From CAZHCA01 sp964530825 (lineage in GTDB: Bacteria > Bacteroidota > Bacteroidia > Chitinophagales > Saprospiraceae): a DNA stretch of 64,000 nucleotides. The notes beneath the pieces are model-generated. The model was not told the DNA's origin, did no database searches, and saw nothing but the letters and a program-made list of their open reading frames with translations. The position numbers and the translations under genes are program-made. The stretch is from the NCBI GenBank assembly GCA_964530825.1, contig CAZHCA010000006.1:62001-126000 (forward strand), in the 5' to 3' direction. This document shows, one piece after another, positions 20,801-28,683 of the stretch. The number at the start of each line of letters is the position of its first letter. Position 1 is the stretch's first letter.

Positions 20801-20825
20801 TACGAAGGGACAGGTATCGCTTCAT
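14850..20825 (-). CDS. Giant SprB-like repeat adhesin with T9SS C-terminal sorting domain
   Basis: A 1991-residue secreted protein. The signal peptide ends near SFGTLSA|QN. An N-terminal P/homoB-type beta domain (about 30-190: VRLIINHTWAADLDIELTSP, GTWVLRICDD) comes first, then a fibronectin-like stretch (about 200-290). A MAM/concanavalin-like domain with LRLQITTDGGNTWTTLWERS (about 330-480) follows, then a MopE-type DxDxDG segment (YFADQDEDGFG, TDCNDTDP; about 485-560). About 14 SprB-type repeats of 60-80 residues fill roughly 815-1900; each has a Cys at the start, GG..PY.Y.WS.G in the middle and G.Y.VTVTD..GC at the end. A T9SS type A sorting domain (APNPTSGQTTLNI... VYYLRL) occupies about 1905-1991. 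SprB of Flavobacterium is the mobile gliding adhesin. Attachment or gliding is inferred. It ends with its own terminator. Confidence 0.88.
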   Translation of the reverse strand: MKRYLSLRTLGWFGMLICSFGTLSAQNTVLTNPSSCGLNLALTDNSCPSGGASGMPDQFDIVVNNAPGTALGSDVYLQEVRLIINHTWAADLDIELTSPGGITVELTSDNGGGQDNYGEFELSDCTGYTSLDATSCISVTAGEAPFTSQSYLPEESLLLFNDGTTAPNGTWVLRICDDVEADTGTLQYVELVFASTSCLPVSQLEVDRVDTTTVVLDWADNGLCNNSITIIEYGPAGFQPGSGNQPGEGDLITAVCPPYAVTDLGESFAYDFYVRRVCGPQESTDNSCVVSAATECDPPDPAVREPFDALPTCAATCPATCLVESPVWRNTIGDDTDWIIYNGPTPNHPVTGPAGDAGGVGNYAYLEVSGACPQGTAAFLNSGCFSLDKRGVTTCHLSFDYHMFGINIGTLRLQITTDGGNTWTTLWERSGDQSPNWRKAYVSLDAYENGQIVQFRFVAEKGNGSRGDIAIDNPTVHGSVYQGLPAFRYFADQDEDGFGAVGNFITTCLPEPPAGFVTDSTDCNDTDPLINPGRTEFPCDTRDNDCNPMTVDSLIPPPVVMNDTTCSGAVAMVSASSLTGRDIFWYDADGRFLAQGQTYFPTLPENNSIEPQVYSFFAEESDGLCQSLGRAEATVTVFPRPRITVGESPIICQGEQVDLATVEIEDAIFAEGEFLFYEALPPLGFALDTTVVDPTESTIYFVRKRTPAGCIDTDSILVTVNPSPEIIFTPAETITICKEATQTILTEIEPPTGEYTYRWSTGEETAFIEVTAADTAGTAETYALTVTNAEGCADEGAVDVVTTNNIDSIRRQTQDVTSCQGDDGSIILIPLNGIPPYTYEWESSNGTTGDTTGVADTLEILNLRQGAYRITITDNSEEGCQFFVPNTYVNGPGAEVVDVSVNNVSCADAQDGAICLDIFPAIAQIQWSTGATSTCIENLAGGTYSVTVTNAGCSTVIEDIVVEEPRPLEGFVDRTIPTCPESDDGSIDLTTFGGVEPYRFLWSNGRRNQDIGGLTGGQYTVTITDASGCEHIDSFELIPPAELIINADDLNDVQCFGEASGSILVGGQGGNAPYQFQWDRGDQTPLLLNATSRDYVVTMTDFNGCVTTDTFAVNQPDSLTINLLDVVEPNCFGDETGSILVAGEGGIGPYDFLWSNGENDFILSGLGVGQYDLVLQDANGCVADTFSVTLTADSELNLTANIADPSCVGATDGAIILNTDPDLAPYTYQWSTGSMAKDLTNVGVGAYTVTITDIQDCIYDTTFVLNAPQIIRTNIIPRAPTCADRNDGSIRVDLLQSGTPPLAFAWNNGSSDRNLTELGTGAYQLTITDFNGCNFISDSIPLESPEPFTFKLIEIGDNSCAGDTSGFIELELQGGTQPYSNTWVGTDLTTPSIYNLSGGEYRLSAQDGNNCTLDTNFQVGEPVPLTVTLEIDNSAVCEGDTTNRIEAAPSGGRPPYTYAWSNGSNQRVLNNLPPGDYELTVTDVNGCTFVPPSAKITPPGEALQLVAFTTTDISCNGQADGAMTATVAGGRPPYRFHFSNNCIEPSTFERTYTCDGLAFDEYDVTVTDQNGCRVVSDFQPVDEPPLLSLRRDGIVNDQCFQGGEGAVEASTFGGTSPFLYVWKDATGDTVSTQEDLTNVAEGTYFLRVTDANGCIDTLRPSTILSENPPVLLVEELLEVIDVSCQGDSTGLIDLTFESGAPPYTYRWNTGATTQDLRNLKAGDYQMTLTDSEGCTFTFGDFTVREPMDPLAIAQERVLDTRCYLGADGEISIQLNGGDPPFMITWENGGRIFAIDTTRITGLSPGAYSLQVIDGNGCTLMRNYTVDEPPPLEIIFQQQDSDTTDQFQTITAIPSGGTPDYRYLWSTGETTQTVQLLPGTYSVTIVDGNNCSASKVFVVTNVLEPDIVESVSLAPNPTSGQTTLNIQMRQTRAVSLELYDQQGRLLEQTNLGRIKRLETQIDLSAYPGQVYYLRLQSGGLPIYSGSILRIRE

Positions 20826-20949
20826 GGGTTAAATCGGAAGTTTAATTCTTGGGACTAATGTCTCAAAGGTAACATATTCAACCGATGTCGAAGGGGCAGG
20901 GCAGTAGAGATTTTGCCATCCCGAGTCTAACCCTAAATTTGGTGATGCG

Positions 20950-23769
20950 TTATCTGACCACGATATTGATCATTCGCTTAGGAACAATAATGATCTTGAC
21001 CACTTCTTTTCCATCCAGCCACTTTTGGATATCCTGGTGTTCCAGGGCTGCCCTTTCCAGGTCCTCTTTGGAGGCGTCGGCGGCAAATTGAGCTGCCGTA
21101 CGCCGCTTACCGTTCACGCTGATCGGATATTCAATGGCGTCTTCTTTCAGGTAGCGCTCGTTGACTTCGGGATAGGTCCCCAGGTGCACACTGGTGTCGT
21201 GTCCCAACTGGTGCCAAAGTTCTTCGCTAAGGTGTGGAGCAAAAGGCGCCATCAAGACGACAAGCGGTTCCAAAATGGCGCGTTTTCGACTCTTGAGCTT
21301 GCGCAGGTCGTTCCCGGCCACCATAAATGCGCTGATACAGGTATTGAAAGAAAATCGCTCGATGTCTTCCGAAACTTTTTTAATGCAAGTGTGCAGTATC
21401 CTGAGTTCCTCCCGGGAGGGTTCGACATCGGTAACCCGCCAGTTGCCGTGTTCATCGTAGAAGAAGGCCCAAAAGCGGCGTAGAAATTTGATAATCCCGT
21501 CGATCCCCTGGGTATCCCAGGGTTTGGCCTGCTCGACCGGTCCGAGGAACATCTCGTACATGCGGAAGCAGTCGGCCCCGTAGCGCGCGACGATATCGTC
21601 GGGATTTACGACGTTGAAATAGCGTTTTGACATCTTGCCTACTTCGCTCTTGGTGATAAGCCGATCTTGTGCGTTCGTGGTGAAGCGGGCTTCCTTGAAT
21701 TCGGGCCGCCAACTCCGGAACTGCTCGATGCCGGACTGGTCGAGGTAAGATTCTTCCTTTCCGTACTCCTGCACAAAATCGATGAGTACCGGAATTTGGG
21801 CAAATTCGGCGTCGGGGTACTGATCGATCAAGTCGGCAGAAACAAACTCACGCACAGGGCTTTCTGGTCCCTTTTTCAGGTAAATAAATTCGATCACACC
21901 CTGGATCATGCCCTGGTTGATCAACTTGCGAAAGGGTTCCTTGGTCGGTACCAGTTTCAGGTCGTACAAAAATTTGTGCCAAAAACGGGAGTACATGAGA
22001 TGGCCTACCGCGTGTTCGGTGCCGCCGACGTAGAGGTCTACATCTCGCCAATAATGGATCGCCTGTTGGTCGGCAAAGGCTTGGGGGTTGCGGGCATCCA
22101 TGTAGCGGAGGAAATACCAGCTCGAGCCGGCGAAGCCAGGCATAGTGTCGGTTTCGCGCTTCCATCCGTCAGCCAGGTTCACCCAATCGGTAGCTCGAGC
22201 CAAGGGGGACTGACCGCCCGAGGCTGGTTTAAAGTTTTCCAGCTCCGGCAATTCCAGTGGTAATTCTTCAACCGGCATGGCGTGCGATACGCCCTCGGGG
22301 TCATAGATAATGGGGATAGGCTCGCCCCAGTAGCGCTGGCGGCTGTAGATGGCATCGCGCAGCTTGTAATTTATCTGTCGCTTACCGATGCCCATACTTT
22401 CGATGCGTTGCAGGGTGGTTTCGATGGCATCCGGCACCTCCATGCCGTCGAGAAAACCGGAATTAATCATGGTGCCCAGTTTATCCTGCCGCCCGGCGCC
22501 AGGGTACTTGGATTTATCGATGACATCAATGATCGGCAAGCCGAATTTTGTCGCGAAGGCGTGGTCACGATCATCATCGCTGGGCACGGCCATGACGGCC
22601 CCTGTACCATAATCTTTGAGCACGTATTCGCCGATCCAGACCGGTATTTTTTCCTCGCTGAGCGGGTTGATAGCATAGCTACCCAGGAAGCAGCCGGTTA
22701 CTGCTTTAACCTCCGACATGCGCTCGCGTTCCGAGCGGCTTTTTACGTATTCCAAATAGGCACGGACTTCGGCCGCCTGATCGGGGGTCGTCAAGGCTTC
22801 CACCAGCTCGTGCTCGGGCGCCAGCACCATGTAAGTGGCACCGAAGATGGTATCGGGGCGGGTAGTAAAGATCTCGATCGTGGCATCTTGGCCGGCAATG
22901 GGGAAGAACATCTGGGCGCCTTCGGAGCGGCCGATCCAGTTGCCCTGCATTTTTTTCATTGCTTCGGACCACTCCAGGTCTTGCAGATCGTCGAGCAGGC
23001 GATGGGCGTAGGCCGTGATGCGCAATGACCATTGCAACATCGGCCGGCGCTCGACTGGGTACCCCCCCCGCTCAGAGACACCGTCTTTTACTTCGTCGTT
23101 GGCCAGCACGGTACCCAGAGCTTCGCACCAGTTCACATAGGTTTCCTGGCGGTAGGCCAGGCGGTAGTTCATCAGGATATCGTCTTTTTGCTTGGGCGTA
23201 AAGCTCTTCCAGTCCTCGGGAGTAAAGGGCTCCGATTGGGTGCTAGCCGCTTCGATACCGGCATTTCCGTGAGCTTCAAAGTGCTGGATTAAATCGTTGA
23301 CGGGGCGTGCGCGGTCGGCCTCTCGGTCGTAGAAGTGGTGGTAGAGTTGGAGGAAAATCCACTGGGTCCATTTGTAAAAGCCCGGGTCGGAGGTTTTGAC
23401 CTCGCGCGACCAATCGAAGGAGAAACCGATATTATCGAGCTGCTCGCGGTAGCGAGCAATATTCCGGGCCGTCGATACAGCCGGGTGTACCCCCGTCTGG
23501 ATCGCGTACTGCTCGGCAGGTAATCCGAAAGCGTCGTAACCCATGGGGTGGAGTACATTGAAGCCTTGGAGTCGTTTGTAGCGGGCGAAAATATCGGAGG
23601 CAATATACCCCAGGGGGTGGCCTACGTGTAGCCCCGCGCCGGAAGGGTAGGGGAACATATCCAGCACGTAGAATTTGGGTCGGTTGGTGTCGTTAGACAC
23701 CTGATAAACTTTCTGTTCTTCCCAGTAGGCCTGCCATTTTTTTTCGATGCTTGTCGGGTTGTACTCCAT
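20950..23769 (-). CDS. leuS: Leucyl-tRNA synthetase
   Basis: A 939-residue class I synthetase charging tRNA-Leu. The ATG at 23767-23769 gives MEYNPTSIEKKWQAYW, the usual family start; ATG at 23788-23790 and TTG at 23791-23793 are also in frame. The HIGH signature is HVGH within PYPSGAGLHVGHPLGY. The editing (CP1) domain contains FTTRPDTIFGATYM and DHDRDHAFA-type residues (SDDDRDHAF). The KMSKS signature reads KMSKRY before the anticodon-binding domain. The protein carries an acidic insertion before the editing domain, as is common in this phylum. The gene stands alone. The 210-bp gap to the divergent gene at 23980 holds no clear element. Confidence 0.96.
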   Translation of the reverse strand: MEYNPTSIEKKWQAYWEEQKVYQVSNDTNRPKFYVLDMFPYPSGAGLHVGHPLGYIASDIFARYKRLQGFNVLHPMGYDAFGLPAEQYAIQTGVHPAVSTARNIARYREQLDNIGFSFDWSREVKTSDPGFYKWTQWIFLQLYHHFYDREADRARPVNDLIQHFEAHGNAGIEAASTQSEPFTPEDWKSFTPKQKDDILMNYRLAYRQETYVNWCEALGTVLANDEVKDGVSERGGYPVERRPMLQWSLRITAYAHRLLDDLQDLEWSEAMKKMQGNWIGRSEGAQMFFPIAGQDATIEIFTTRPDTIFGATYMVLAPEHELVEALTTPDQAAEVRAYLEYVKSRSERERMSEVKAVTGCFLGSYAINPLSEEKIPVWIGEYVLKDYGTGAVMAVPSDDDRDHAFATKFGLPIIDVIDKSKYPGAGRQDKLGTMINSGFLDGMEVPDAIETTLQRIESMGIGKRQINYKLRDAIYSRQRYWGEPIPIIYDPEGVSHAMPVEELPLELPELENFKPASGGQSPLARATDWVNLADGWKRETDTMPGFAGSSWYFLRYMDARNPQAFADQQAIHYWRDVDLYVGGTEHAVGHLMYSRFWHKFLYDLKLVPTKEPFRKLINQGMIQGVIEFIYLKKGPESPVREFVSADLIDQYPDAEFAQIPVLIDFVQEYGKEESYLDQSGIEQFRSWRPEFKEARFTTNAQDRLITKSEVGKMSKRYFNVVNPDDIVARYGADCFRMYEMFLGPVEQAKPWDTQGIDGIIKFLRRFWAFFYDEHGNWRVTDVEPSREELRILHTCIKKVSEDIERFSFNTCISAFMVAGNDLRKLKSRKRAILEPLVVLMAPFAPHLSEELWHQLGHDTSVHLGTYPEVNERYLKEDAIEYPISVNGKRRTAAQFAADASKEDLERAALEHQDIQKWLDGKEVVKIIIVPKRMINIVVR

Positions 23770-23979
23770 GTTACCTGATTGGTGTGTCATCAATAGTCGA
23801 TCCTGAATTACCCGCAGTTGGGGTAAAATAACGCAATCGCATTCAGGAATTTAGCCGGGCAATTGTGGGGGCGAAAATAGGAAGATTTAGCCATATTCGC
23901 CAAGGTTGGGCCTGGCCAAGGTCGTCTAAAAAGTGTTATCTTGGCGGTAAATCCGTCAACCCGTAAAATACGGTTTATC

Positions 23980-24462
23980 ATGATTAAGATGCTCGTGCGC
24001 CTGGCTATCGTTGTCGTCATTGGTCTGTTGGGGTATAACTACTTTTTCGGTACTACCGAGGAGAAGGAAAGCGCCCAAGAAACCATTAATAGTATTAAAG
24101 ACCTTTTCGGACAACTATGGGCGCTTTTGATATCGGAAAAAGAGAAGTTTTCCGAAGGCAAATACGACGAAGCCCTCGATAATGTAGGTGACCTTTTCAG
24201 CCGCCTGGAGGAAAGGGCGGCCCGCACCGATGACCCGCAATTGCTGGAGCGGCTTGACGAACTCGAGGCCCGTCGCCGGGAAATTTCCCGTCAGGTAGCG
24301 AGTAAGCGGCTACCCGAAAGCTACGAGGATGGTCAACAGCGGGCTGCACGCGGCACCGACGAGGTGACCGAAGCGGAACACCGGGACCTTCAGGAAGACT
24401 TCAACGCCCTGTTGGACGATACCAAAACCCTGATGGACGATATCGAAAAAGAAACCCGTTAG
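23980..24462 (+). CDS. Membrane-anchored coiled-coil protein, function unknown
   Basis: A 160-residue protein with an ATG at 23980. One TM segment (about residues 3-21, LVRLAIVVVIGLLGYNYFF) is followed by a strongly charged, helical region with heptad-like spacing (LFSRLEERAARTDDPQLLERLDELEARRREIS) to the C-terminus. It looks like a small inner-membrane anchor with a helical bundle on one side. I do not recognise the family. Its TAG stop overlaps the TAA stop of the convergent gene by 4 bp, within TTAG. The preceding TTG-started extension is not supported. Confidence 0.65.
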   Translation: MIKMLVRLAIVVVIGLLGYNYFFGTTEEKESAQETINSIKDLFGQLWALLISEKEKFSEGKYDEALDNVGDLFSRLEERAARTDDPQLLERLDELEARRREISRQVASKRLPESYEDGQQRAARGTDEVTEAEHRDLQEDFNALLDDTKTLMDDIEKETR

Positions 24463-25061
24463 TCCCCGATCAGCGAGGCGCGTGCGCATGATTTGATCGG
24501 GCCAATATTATCGAGCAGTAAGTTGCCCTTGTGGGAAAATTGCGACTCACTGAAATGGGCCTCCAGCAACAGATAATTCAGCGGCTTCTCCGGCGTGAAA
24601 GTAACCTTGAAGCGTTCCCACTCCGTAGAAGCGATGAAGTCGGTTTCCAACAAAAGAAGATCGTACCGGCATTTAGTGCGACCGCCCCAGATGCGGAGTT
24701 TCAGCTTGCCATTGTAGCCGGCATAGGTGCTGGAATGTGCGACGTCAATAGTAAAGGAATAGCATTCGCCCGCTTCCAGCGGTTGCCGGAAACGTTGTCC
24801 GATGCTCTCCCAGCTGCCGTCTGCACGGGTAATTAGGCCGACGAAGGTCTCTCCGTCAGCGGGCTCTTCGCGCACGCCCCAAGGGCCCGGCAAAATGTCG
24901 GGCGTAGTACCGCGGGCACACGGGAACCAGCCTACGGGAACTGTCGCATCCTGGGGCTCCCCTTCGAAGGAAGGGTTATCCAGGTGAAACTGCCCGGTCA
25001 GAGGTCCGGCAGTAGCGAAGAAAACCATGGGTAAAAAAATGGCTTGGCGAAAGGCACACAT
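24459..25061 (-). CDS. Secreted protein with carbohydrate-binding-like beta-sandwich, function unknown
   Basis: A 200-residue protein from the ATG at 25059-25061, with a signal peptide ending near GPLTG|QFHLDN. The mature part starts LDNPSFEGEPQ and contains GWFPCARGTTPDILPGPWGV, a GESIGQRF-type turn, CYSFTIDVAHSS and NLLLDNIGPI. This is the pattern of galactose-binding-like or CBM-like jelly rolls seen in Bacteroidota OmpA-associated and gliding proteins. No catalytic residues are apparent. Upstream codons exist as far as 25211, but they would overlap the divergent ftsX and lack a signal peptide. It is convergent with, and overlaps by 4 bp, the coiled-coil gene. Confidence 0.65.
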   Translation of the reverse strand: MCAFRQAIFLPMVFFATAGPLTGQFHLDNPSFEGEPQDATVPVGWFPCARGTTPDILPGPWGVREEPADGETFVGLITRADGSWESIGQRFRQPLEAGECYSFTIDVAHSSTYAGYNGKLKLRIWGGRTKCRYDLLLLETDFIASTEWERFKVTFTPEKPLNYLLLEAHFSESQFSHKGNLLLDNIGPIKSCARASLIGD

Positions 25062-25145
25062 GCTCAGTTTTTTTTGGAAAAATAGAAAAAAAATGTGCTG
25101 TCCATTGCTACTCAACTGAATAACCGAAGAGATCGCTATTCTTTT

Positions 25146-25153
25146 TACCTTTG
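25146..25153 (+). promoter_or_regulatory. Candidate -7 element upstream of ftsX
   Basis: TACCTTTG matches the Bacteroidota TAnnTTTG consensus and lies 20 bp before the ftsX ATG. No clear TTTG box is seen at the expected spacing, so support is partial. Confidence 0.4.
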
Positions 25154-25173
25154 ATAAATAAAACAGATGGATA

Positions 25174-26046
25174 ATGGCTGAAAACCCTGGCAGCAACCGC
25201 AATCGGCCCAACTACCTGTACGCCCTGGTGAGCGTCGCCCTTGTGTTGTTTTTACTGGGTTTTTTTGTCACGATGCTGATCTATGGGCAACAACTGATCC
25301 GTATCTTCAAAGAGCGGGTTAATATTTTGGTCGAACTACAGGAAGAAGCTACCCCAGCTGAAATATCGGAAATCCAGGAGATGCTGCGTCAGGCGAGGTT
25401 CACCAAACCTGGGTCGGTAACTTACATCGACAGGGAAGAGGCTGCAGGTATCATGAAAGATGAGTTGGGCGAAGATTTTTTCAAACTGGGCTTGCCCAAT
25501 CCGTTTTTTGATATCGTTTCTTTTAACGTGAAGTCAGCTTATTTGCAACCCGATAGTTTGCGGCAGATCCGGACCGACCTGCGAACCCGCTCGTACGTAA
25601 GCGATGTTTTTTACCAGGAGAGCCTCATCGACGAGGTGGCTGCTAATTTGCGCAAGCTCGGTTATTTAGGACTGGGATTGGGTGTGTTTTTTATCGTGGT
25701 AGCCGTTACGCTCATCCACAATACTATACGGCTGGCATTGTATGCCAACCGTTTTTTAATTAAAAATATGCAATTGGTCGGTGCATCCTGGAGCTACATC
25801 AGCCGGCCTTATTTGTGGCGTAGTGTGGGCCTAGGTGTGTTGAGCAGCATCATTGCCATCGGCGCCCTGTTCGGCCTTTGGCTTTATTTAAAGACGTATC
25901 TGTCCGAACTGGAGCAACTATTGCACCCCAAGTTTCTGATCCCCATTTTCAGCTTTCTGATGTTATTGGGTATTTTAATCAATTTGCTAAGCACCTATTA
26001 CGTTGTAAATAAGTACCTTCGCATGCGCGTTGACGATTTGTATTGA
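25174..26046 (+). CDS. ftsX: Cell division protein FtsX
   Basis: A 290-residue inner-membrane protein of the FtsEX ABC-like complex, which controls peptidoglycan hydrolases at the division site. It has TM1 at about 17-38, then a periplasmic domain (ILVELQEEATPAEISEIQEML... VTYIDREEA), and three further TMs from about 163 to 283. The loop before TM2 carries NTIRLALYANRFLIKNMQLVGAS, the conserved FtsX cytoplasmic coupling segment (R..I..M..vGA). ftsE is not in the window, which is usual in this phylum. It heads the plus-strand cluster ftsX - DUF3098 gene - uppP - truB with short spacers. Confidence 0.93.
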   Translation: MAENPGSNRNRPNYLYALVSVALVLFLLGFFVTMLIYGQQLIRIFKERVNILVELQEEATPAEISEIQEMLRQARFTKPGSVTYIDREEAAGIMKDELGEDFFKLGLPNPFFDIVSFNVKSAYLQPDSLRQIRTDLRTRSYVSDVFYQESLIDEVAANLRKLGYLGLGLGVFFIVVAVTLIHNTIRLALYANRFLIKNMQLVGASWSYISRPYLWRSVGLGVLSSIIAIGALFGLWLYLKTYLSELEQLLHPKFLIPIFSFLMLLGILINLLSTYYVVNKYLRMRVDDLY

Positions 26047-26070
26047 ACGCGACGGTGCGCAAATTCTTAA

Positions 26071-26502
26071 ATGATGAGTAAGCAAAGCACGAAAAAAACG
26101 AAAGGCGGTAATAAATCCACTAATAAGAAAAAGACGGTGGTTAAGCCTCAGCAAAAGGAGACAGCGCCCAAGACCAAGCGGGTCGTAAAGACTGAAGCGC
26201 GCAAGACGGAGACCACTGCCAAAAAGACGGTAACGCCCACCACGTCGAACCGCAAACGGAAAACCGCTGCCCAGGTCAAGGAAAAAGATGTGGAAATGCT
26301 CTACGGGCGAGCGCATTATATGCTGCTGGGCGGAAGCCTGATCCTCGTCGTACTGGGTTTGTTGATGATGGGTGGGGGCGGCATGCCCGATCCGGAGATC
26401 TGGGATGAAGATTTGATCTACAGCACCCGCCGGATCGTAATAGCGCCTATCTTGATGATGGCTGGCATCATATTGGCGATCTTTACCGTATTCAAGAAAT
26501 AA
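26071..26502 (+). CDS. DUF3098-family membrane protein
   Basis: A 143-residue protein. The first ~75 residues are a Lys/Thr-rich, probably disordered tail. The remainder has two TM segments (about 83-103 and 121-140) with the DUF3098 pattern: YMLLGGSLILVVLGLLMMGGG, then an acidic IYSTRRIVIAPILMM stretch. The family is conserved in Bacteroidota and typically sits between ftsX and uppP, as here. Function is unknown; a link to envelope biogenesis is inferred from position. There are 24 bp to ftsX and 11 bp to uppP, so it is probably cotranscribed. Confidence 0.85.
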   Translation: MMSKQSTKKTKGGNKSTNKKKTVVKPQQKETAPKTKRVVKTEARKTETTAKKTVTPTTSNRKRKTAAQVKEKDVEMLYGRAHYMLLGGSLILVVLGLLMMGGGGMPDPEIWDEDLIYSTRRIVIAPILMMAGIILAIFTVFKK

Positions 26503-26513
26503 CGCCTGGATAC

Positions 26514-27323
26514 ATGCAAGAAGTGTGGCGCACCTTAATCCTGGGTATCGTCCAAGGGCTTACCGAATTTTTACCCGTTAGCAGCAGTGGTCATTTAGAA
26601 TTGGCCAAGTACATCCTAAACGACGATAGCTTGTCGGAGGAAAGCCTGCTCACTACGGTTACCTTGCACGCCGCGACCGCCCTGAGTACCCTAGTGGTTT
26701 TCCGGCGGGAAGTTGGAGAGCTGTTGCGCGGGTTGTTCCAGTTTCGCTGGAATGCGGAAACCCAATATGCCGTTCGCATTATTTTATCCATGTTACCTGC
26801 AGTGGCGATCGGACTGCTGTTCGAAGAACAAATCGAGCAGCTTTTCCACCATCGGATCGTACTGGTTGGGCTGATGCTCATCATCACAGGCCTGCTGCTG
26901 CTGCTGGCCGATCGCGCTCGAACGACCCATAAAGGTGTAACTTATAAGGATGCCTTGATCATCGGTGTGGCGCAGGCCGTCGCCATCCTGCCGGGGATCT
27001 CGCGATCGGGCGCCACCATCTCCACGTCCGTACTGTTGGGGGTCGATCGCGATCGGGCAGCTCGGTTTTCTTTTCTCATGGTGGTGCCGTTGATTTTGGG
27101 AAAAATGGTGCTCGACATCAAGGATGGCGCTTTTGCAGATCCGGATATCAACCCCCTTGCGCTGGGGTTGGGTTTTGTAGCGGCATTTCTAACCGGGGCT
27201 GTAGCCTGCCTGTGGATGATCCAGCTGGTCAAGCGTAGCAAATTGACCTATTTTTCCCTATATTGTTTTATTATCGCGGGCATCGCCATCGTGTACTATG
27301 GTATTCATAACGGACTCGTCTGA
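26514..27323 (+). CDS. uppP: Undecaprenyl-diphosphatase
   Basis: A 269-residue multi-pass membrane enzyme (BacA/UppP). It dephosphorylates undecaprenyl diphosphate to recycle the lipid carrier for peptidoglycan and surface glycans. Both signature motifs are present: GLTEFLPVSSSGHLELA near residues 14-30, with the catalytic Glu, and PGISRSGATIS near 161-171. About eight hydrophobic segments and the length match the family. It sits 11 bp after the DUF3098 gene and 11 bp before truB. Confidence 0.97.
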   Translation: MQEVWRTLILGIVQGLTEFLPVSSSGHLELAKYILNDDSLSEESLLTTVTLHAATALSTLVVFRREVGELLRGLFQFRWNAETQYAVRIILSMLPAVAIGLLFEEQIEQLFHHRIVLVGLMLIITGLLLLLADRARTTHKGVTYKDALIIGVAQAVAILPGISRSGATISTSVLLGVDRDRAARFSFLMVVPLILGKMVLDIKDGAFADPDINPLALGLGFVAAFLTGAVACLWMIQLVKRSKLTYFSLYCFIIAGIAIVYYGIHNGLV

Positions 27324-27334
27324 TTCAGTCCGCA

Positions 27335-28108
27335 ATGGTTTTTGGAGTAAAAAGCGATTTCATGGAGATGCAAGATGGAGAGTCGGCCAGGCCGGTCTAT
27401 GACTTTGCAAAAGGCGCTTTTCTATTAGTTGACAAACCACAGGGTTGGACTTCTTTTGATGTGGTGAATAAAATTCGGGGCAAGATCAAAAAGCGCCTCG
27501 GGGTGAAAAAGATTAAAGTAGGCCACGCCGGGACGCTTGATCCGATGGCCACCGGACTATTGATTATTTGTACCGGAAAATATACCAAGCGGCTACAAGA
27601 GTATCAAAACCTTTCCAAAGTCTATTCCGGAACGCTACGTCTGGGTGCTACCACTCCTTCTTTCGATGCCGAGACGGCAGTAGATGCGACTTACCCGACC
27701 GACCATATTGATTTGAAGGCCATCCGCAAGGCGCGCAAGCAATTCGTAGGTACGATTGAGCAGGTGCCGCCGATGTTTTCAGCTATCAAAGTAGACGGGC
27801 AGCCACTGTATAAGAAAGCCCGTAAAGGGGAAACCGTAGCGGTGGAACCGCGGGAAGTAACGATCTACGACTTTGAGATCCTTGACGTCGAAATGCCGGA
27901 GGTGCATTTCCGCATACACTCCAGTAAGGGGACCTATATTCGATCGCTGGCCCACGACTTCGGGCGGGCGCTCCGTTCAGGTGCCTACTTAACGCGTCTT
28001 CGGCGTGAAGGCATCGGCAATTTCCAAGTCGAAAATGCCTGGGATCTCAACGAACTGACCGATTATATTAAATCCAGTCCTAATATTGCAGGTGCCGTGG
28101 CCGAATAG
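27335..28108 (+). CDS. truB: tRNA pseudouridine(55) synthase
   Basis: A 257-residue enzyme that converts U55 of the T loop of tRNAs to pseudouridine. The motifs LLVDKPQGWTSFDVVNKIR and KVGHAGTLDPMATGLLI contain the catalytic aspartate, and MFSAIKVDGQPLYKKARKGE is the conserved YSAl.hnG..lY..ARkG-type segment. Length is typical for a version lacking a long PUA extension. It is the last gene of the ftsX cluster. The convergent gene starts its stop only 6 bp away. Confidence 0.96.
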   Translation: MVFGVKSDFMEMQDGESARPVYDFAKGAFLLVDKPQGWTSFDVVNKIRGKIKKRLGVKKIKVGHAGTLDPMATGLLIICTGKYTKRLQEYQNLSKVYSGTLRLGATTPSFDAETAVDATYPTDHIDLKAIRKARKQFVGTIEQVPPMFSAIKVDGQPLYKKARKGETVAVEPREVTIYDFEILDVEMPEVHFRIHSSKGTYIRSLAHDFGRALRSGAYLTRLRREGIGNFQVENAWDLNELTDYIKSSPNIAGAVAE

Positions 28109-28114
28109 GTTCAC

Positions 28115-28558
28115 TTATACCATGTGGCCGCAGGCGTACAAGTCATTGACCTCTTTAATCCAGCCCTTCTTTTCGGTATGATCGAGGTAGCGCTTGCCGC
28201 GCATGCCCAAGCGCATCTGCGTAAATCCAGCGTCGATCTTGCGTGCCCTGGTGCGCCATTGCTCCCCGTCCGATTTTATGAAATGCCCGGCAGAACGGTA
28301 GGTGTCATGGGCGCAGATCGCCTCGCGCAAGGCCGATTGGCCAATCTTGAGGAAATGAATGAACTGTACGACGGTCGATCGGTTGAAGCCTTCGATCAGT
28401 CGCCGCTGCACCATGTCGACGGTCGACATTTGGTTGGCAACCACTCGGTTTAACTCTGGCGGTAGGGTACGGTACAGTTGCCAGGTAGCAATGTACAACG
28501 CCTTTGTATCTTGCCAGGCGGTTAAAGCCTGATGGTATTCTTGTTCCAGCTTGTCCAT
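28115..28558 (-). CDS. Hypothetical helical protein
   Basis: A 147-residue protein from the ATG at 28556-28558. It is predicted by eye to be mostly alpha-helical and soluble, with no signal peptide or TM. Recognisable stretches are YHQALTAWQDTKALYIATWQ, RRLIEGFNRSTVVQFIHFL and KRYLDHTEKKGWIKEVNDL. The size and helical pattern resemble four-helix 'S23 ribosomal / avd-like' proteins (KxYLD, W..E...L), but this is only a suggestion. It stands alone, convergent to truB with a 6-bp gap and no separate terminator visible. Confidence 0.6.
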   Translation of the reverse strand: MDKLEQEYHQALTAWQDTKALYIATWQLYRTLPPELNRVVANQMSTVDMVQRRLIEGFNRSTVVQFIHFLKIGQSALREAICAHDTYRSAGHFIKSDGEQWRTRARKIDAGFTQMRLGMRGKRYLDHTEKKGWIKEVNDLYACGHMV

Positions 28559-28683
28559 ATTACTAGGTGGTTTTTCCAAGCCGGCCTTACTTTTCCCTCT
28601 TGCAAGGTAAATATAGCCTACTTATCTGGATAATAGCTATTTATCAAAAAAGATTCCCAGGCAACTGATTTTGCAAGAAAAAA

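Noticed and set aside
22282..23028. A 248-codon plus-strand open frame within leuS
   Set aside because: It lies wholly inside the intact, conserved leuS coding region on the other strand.
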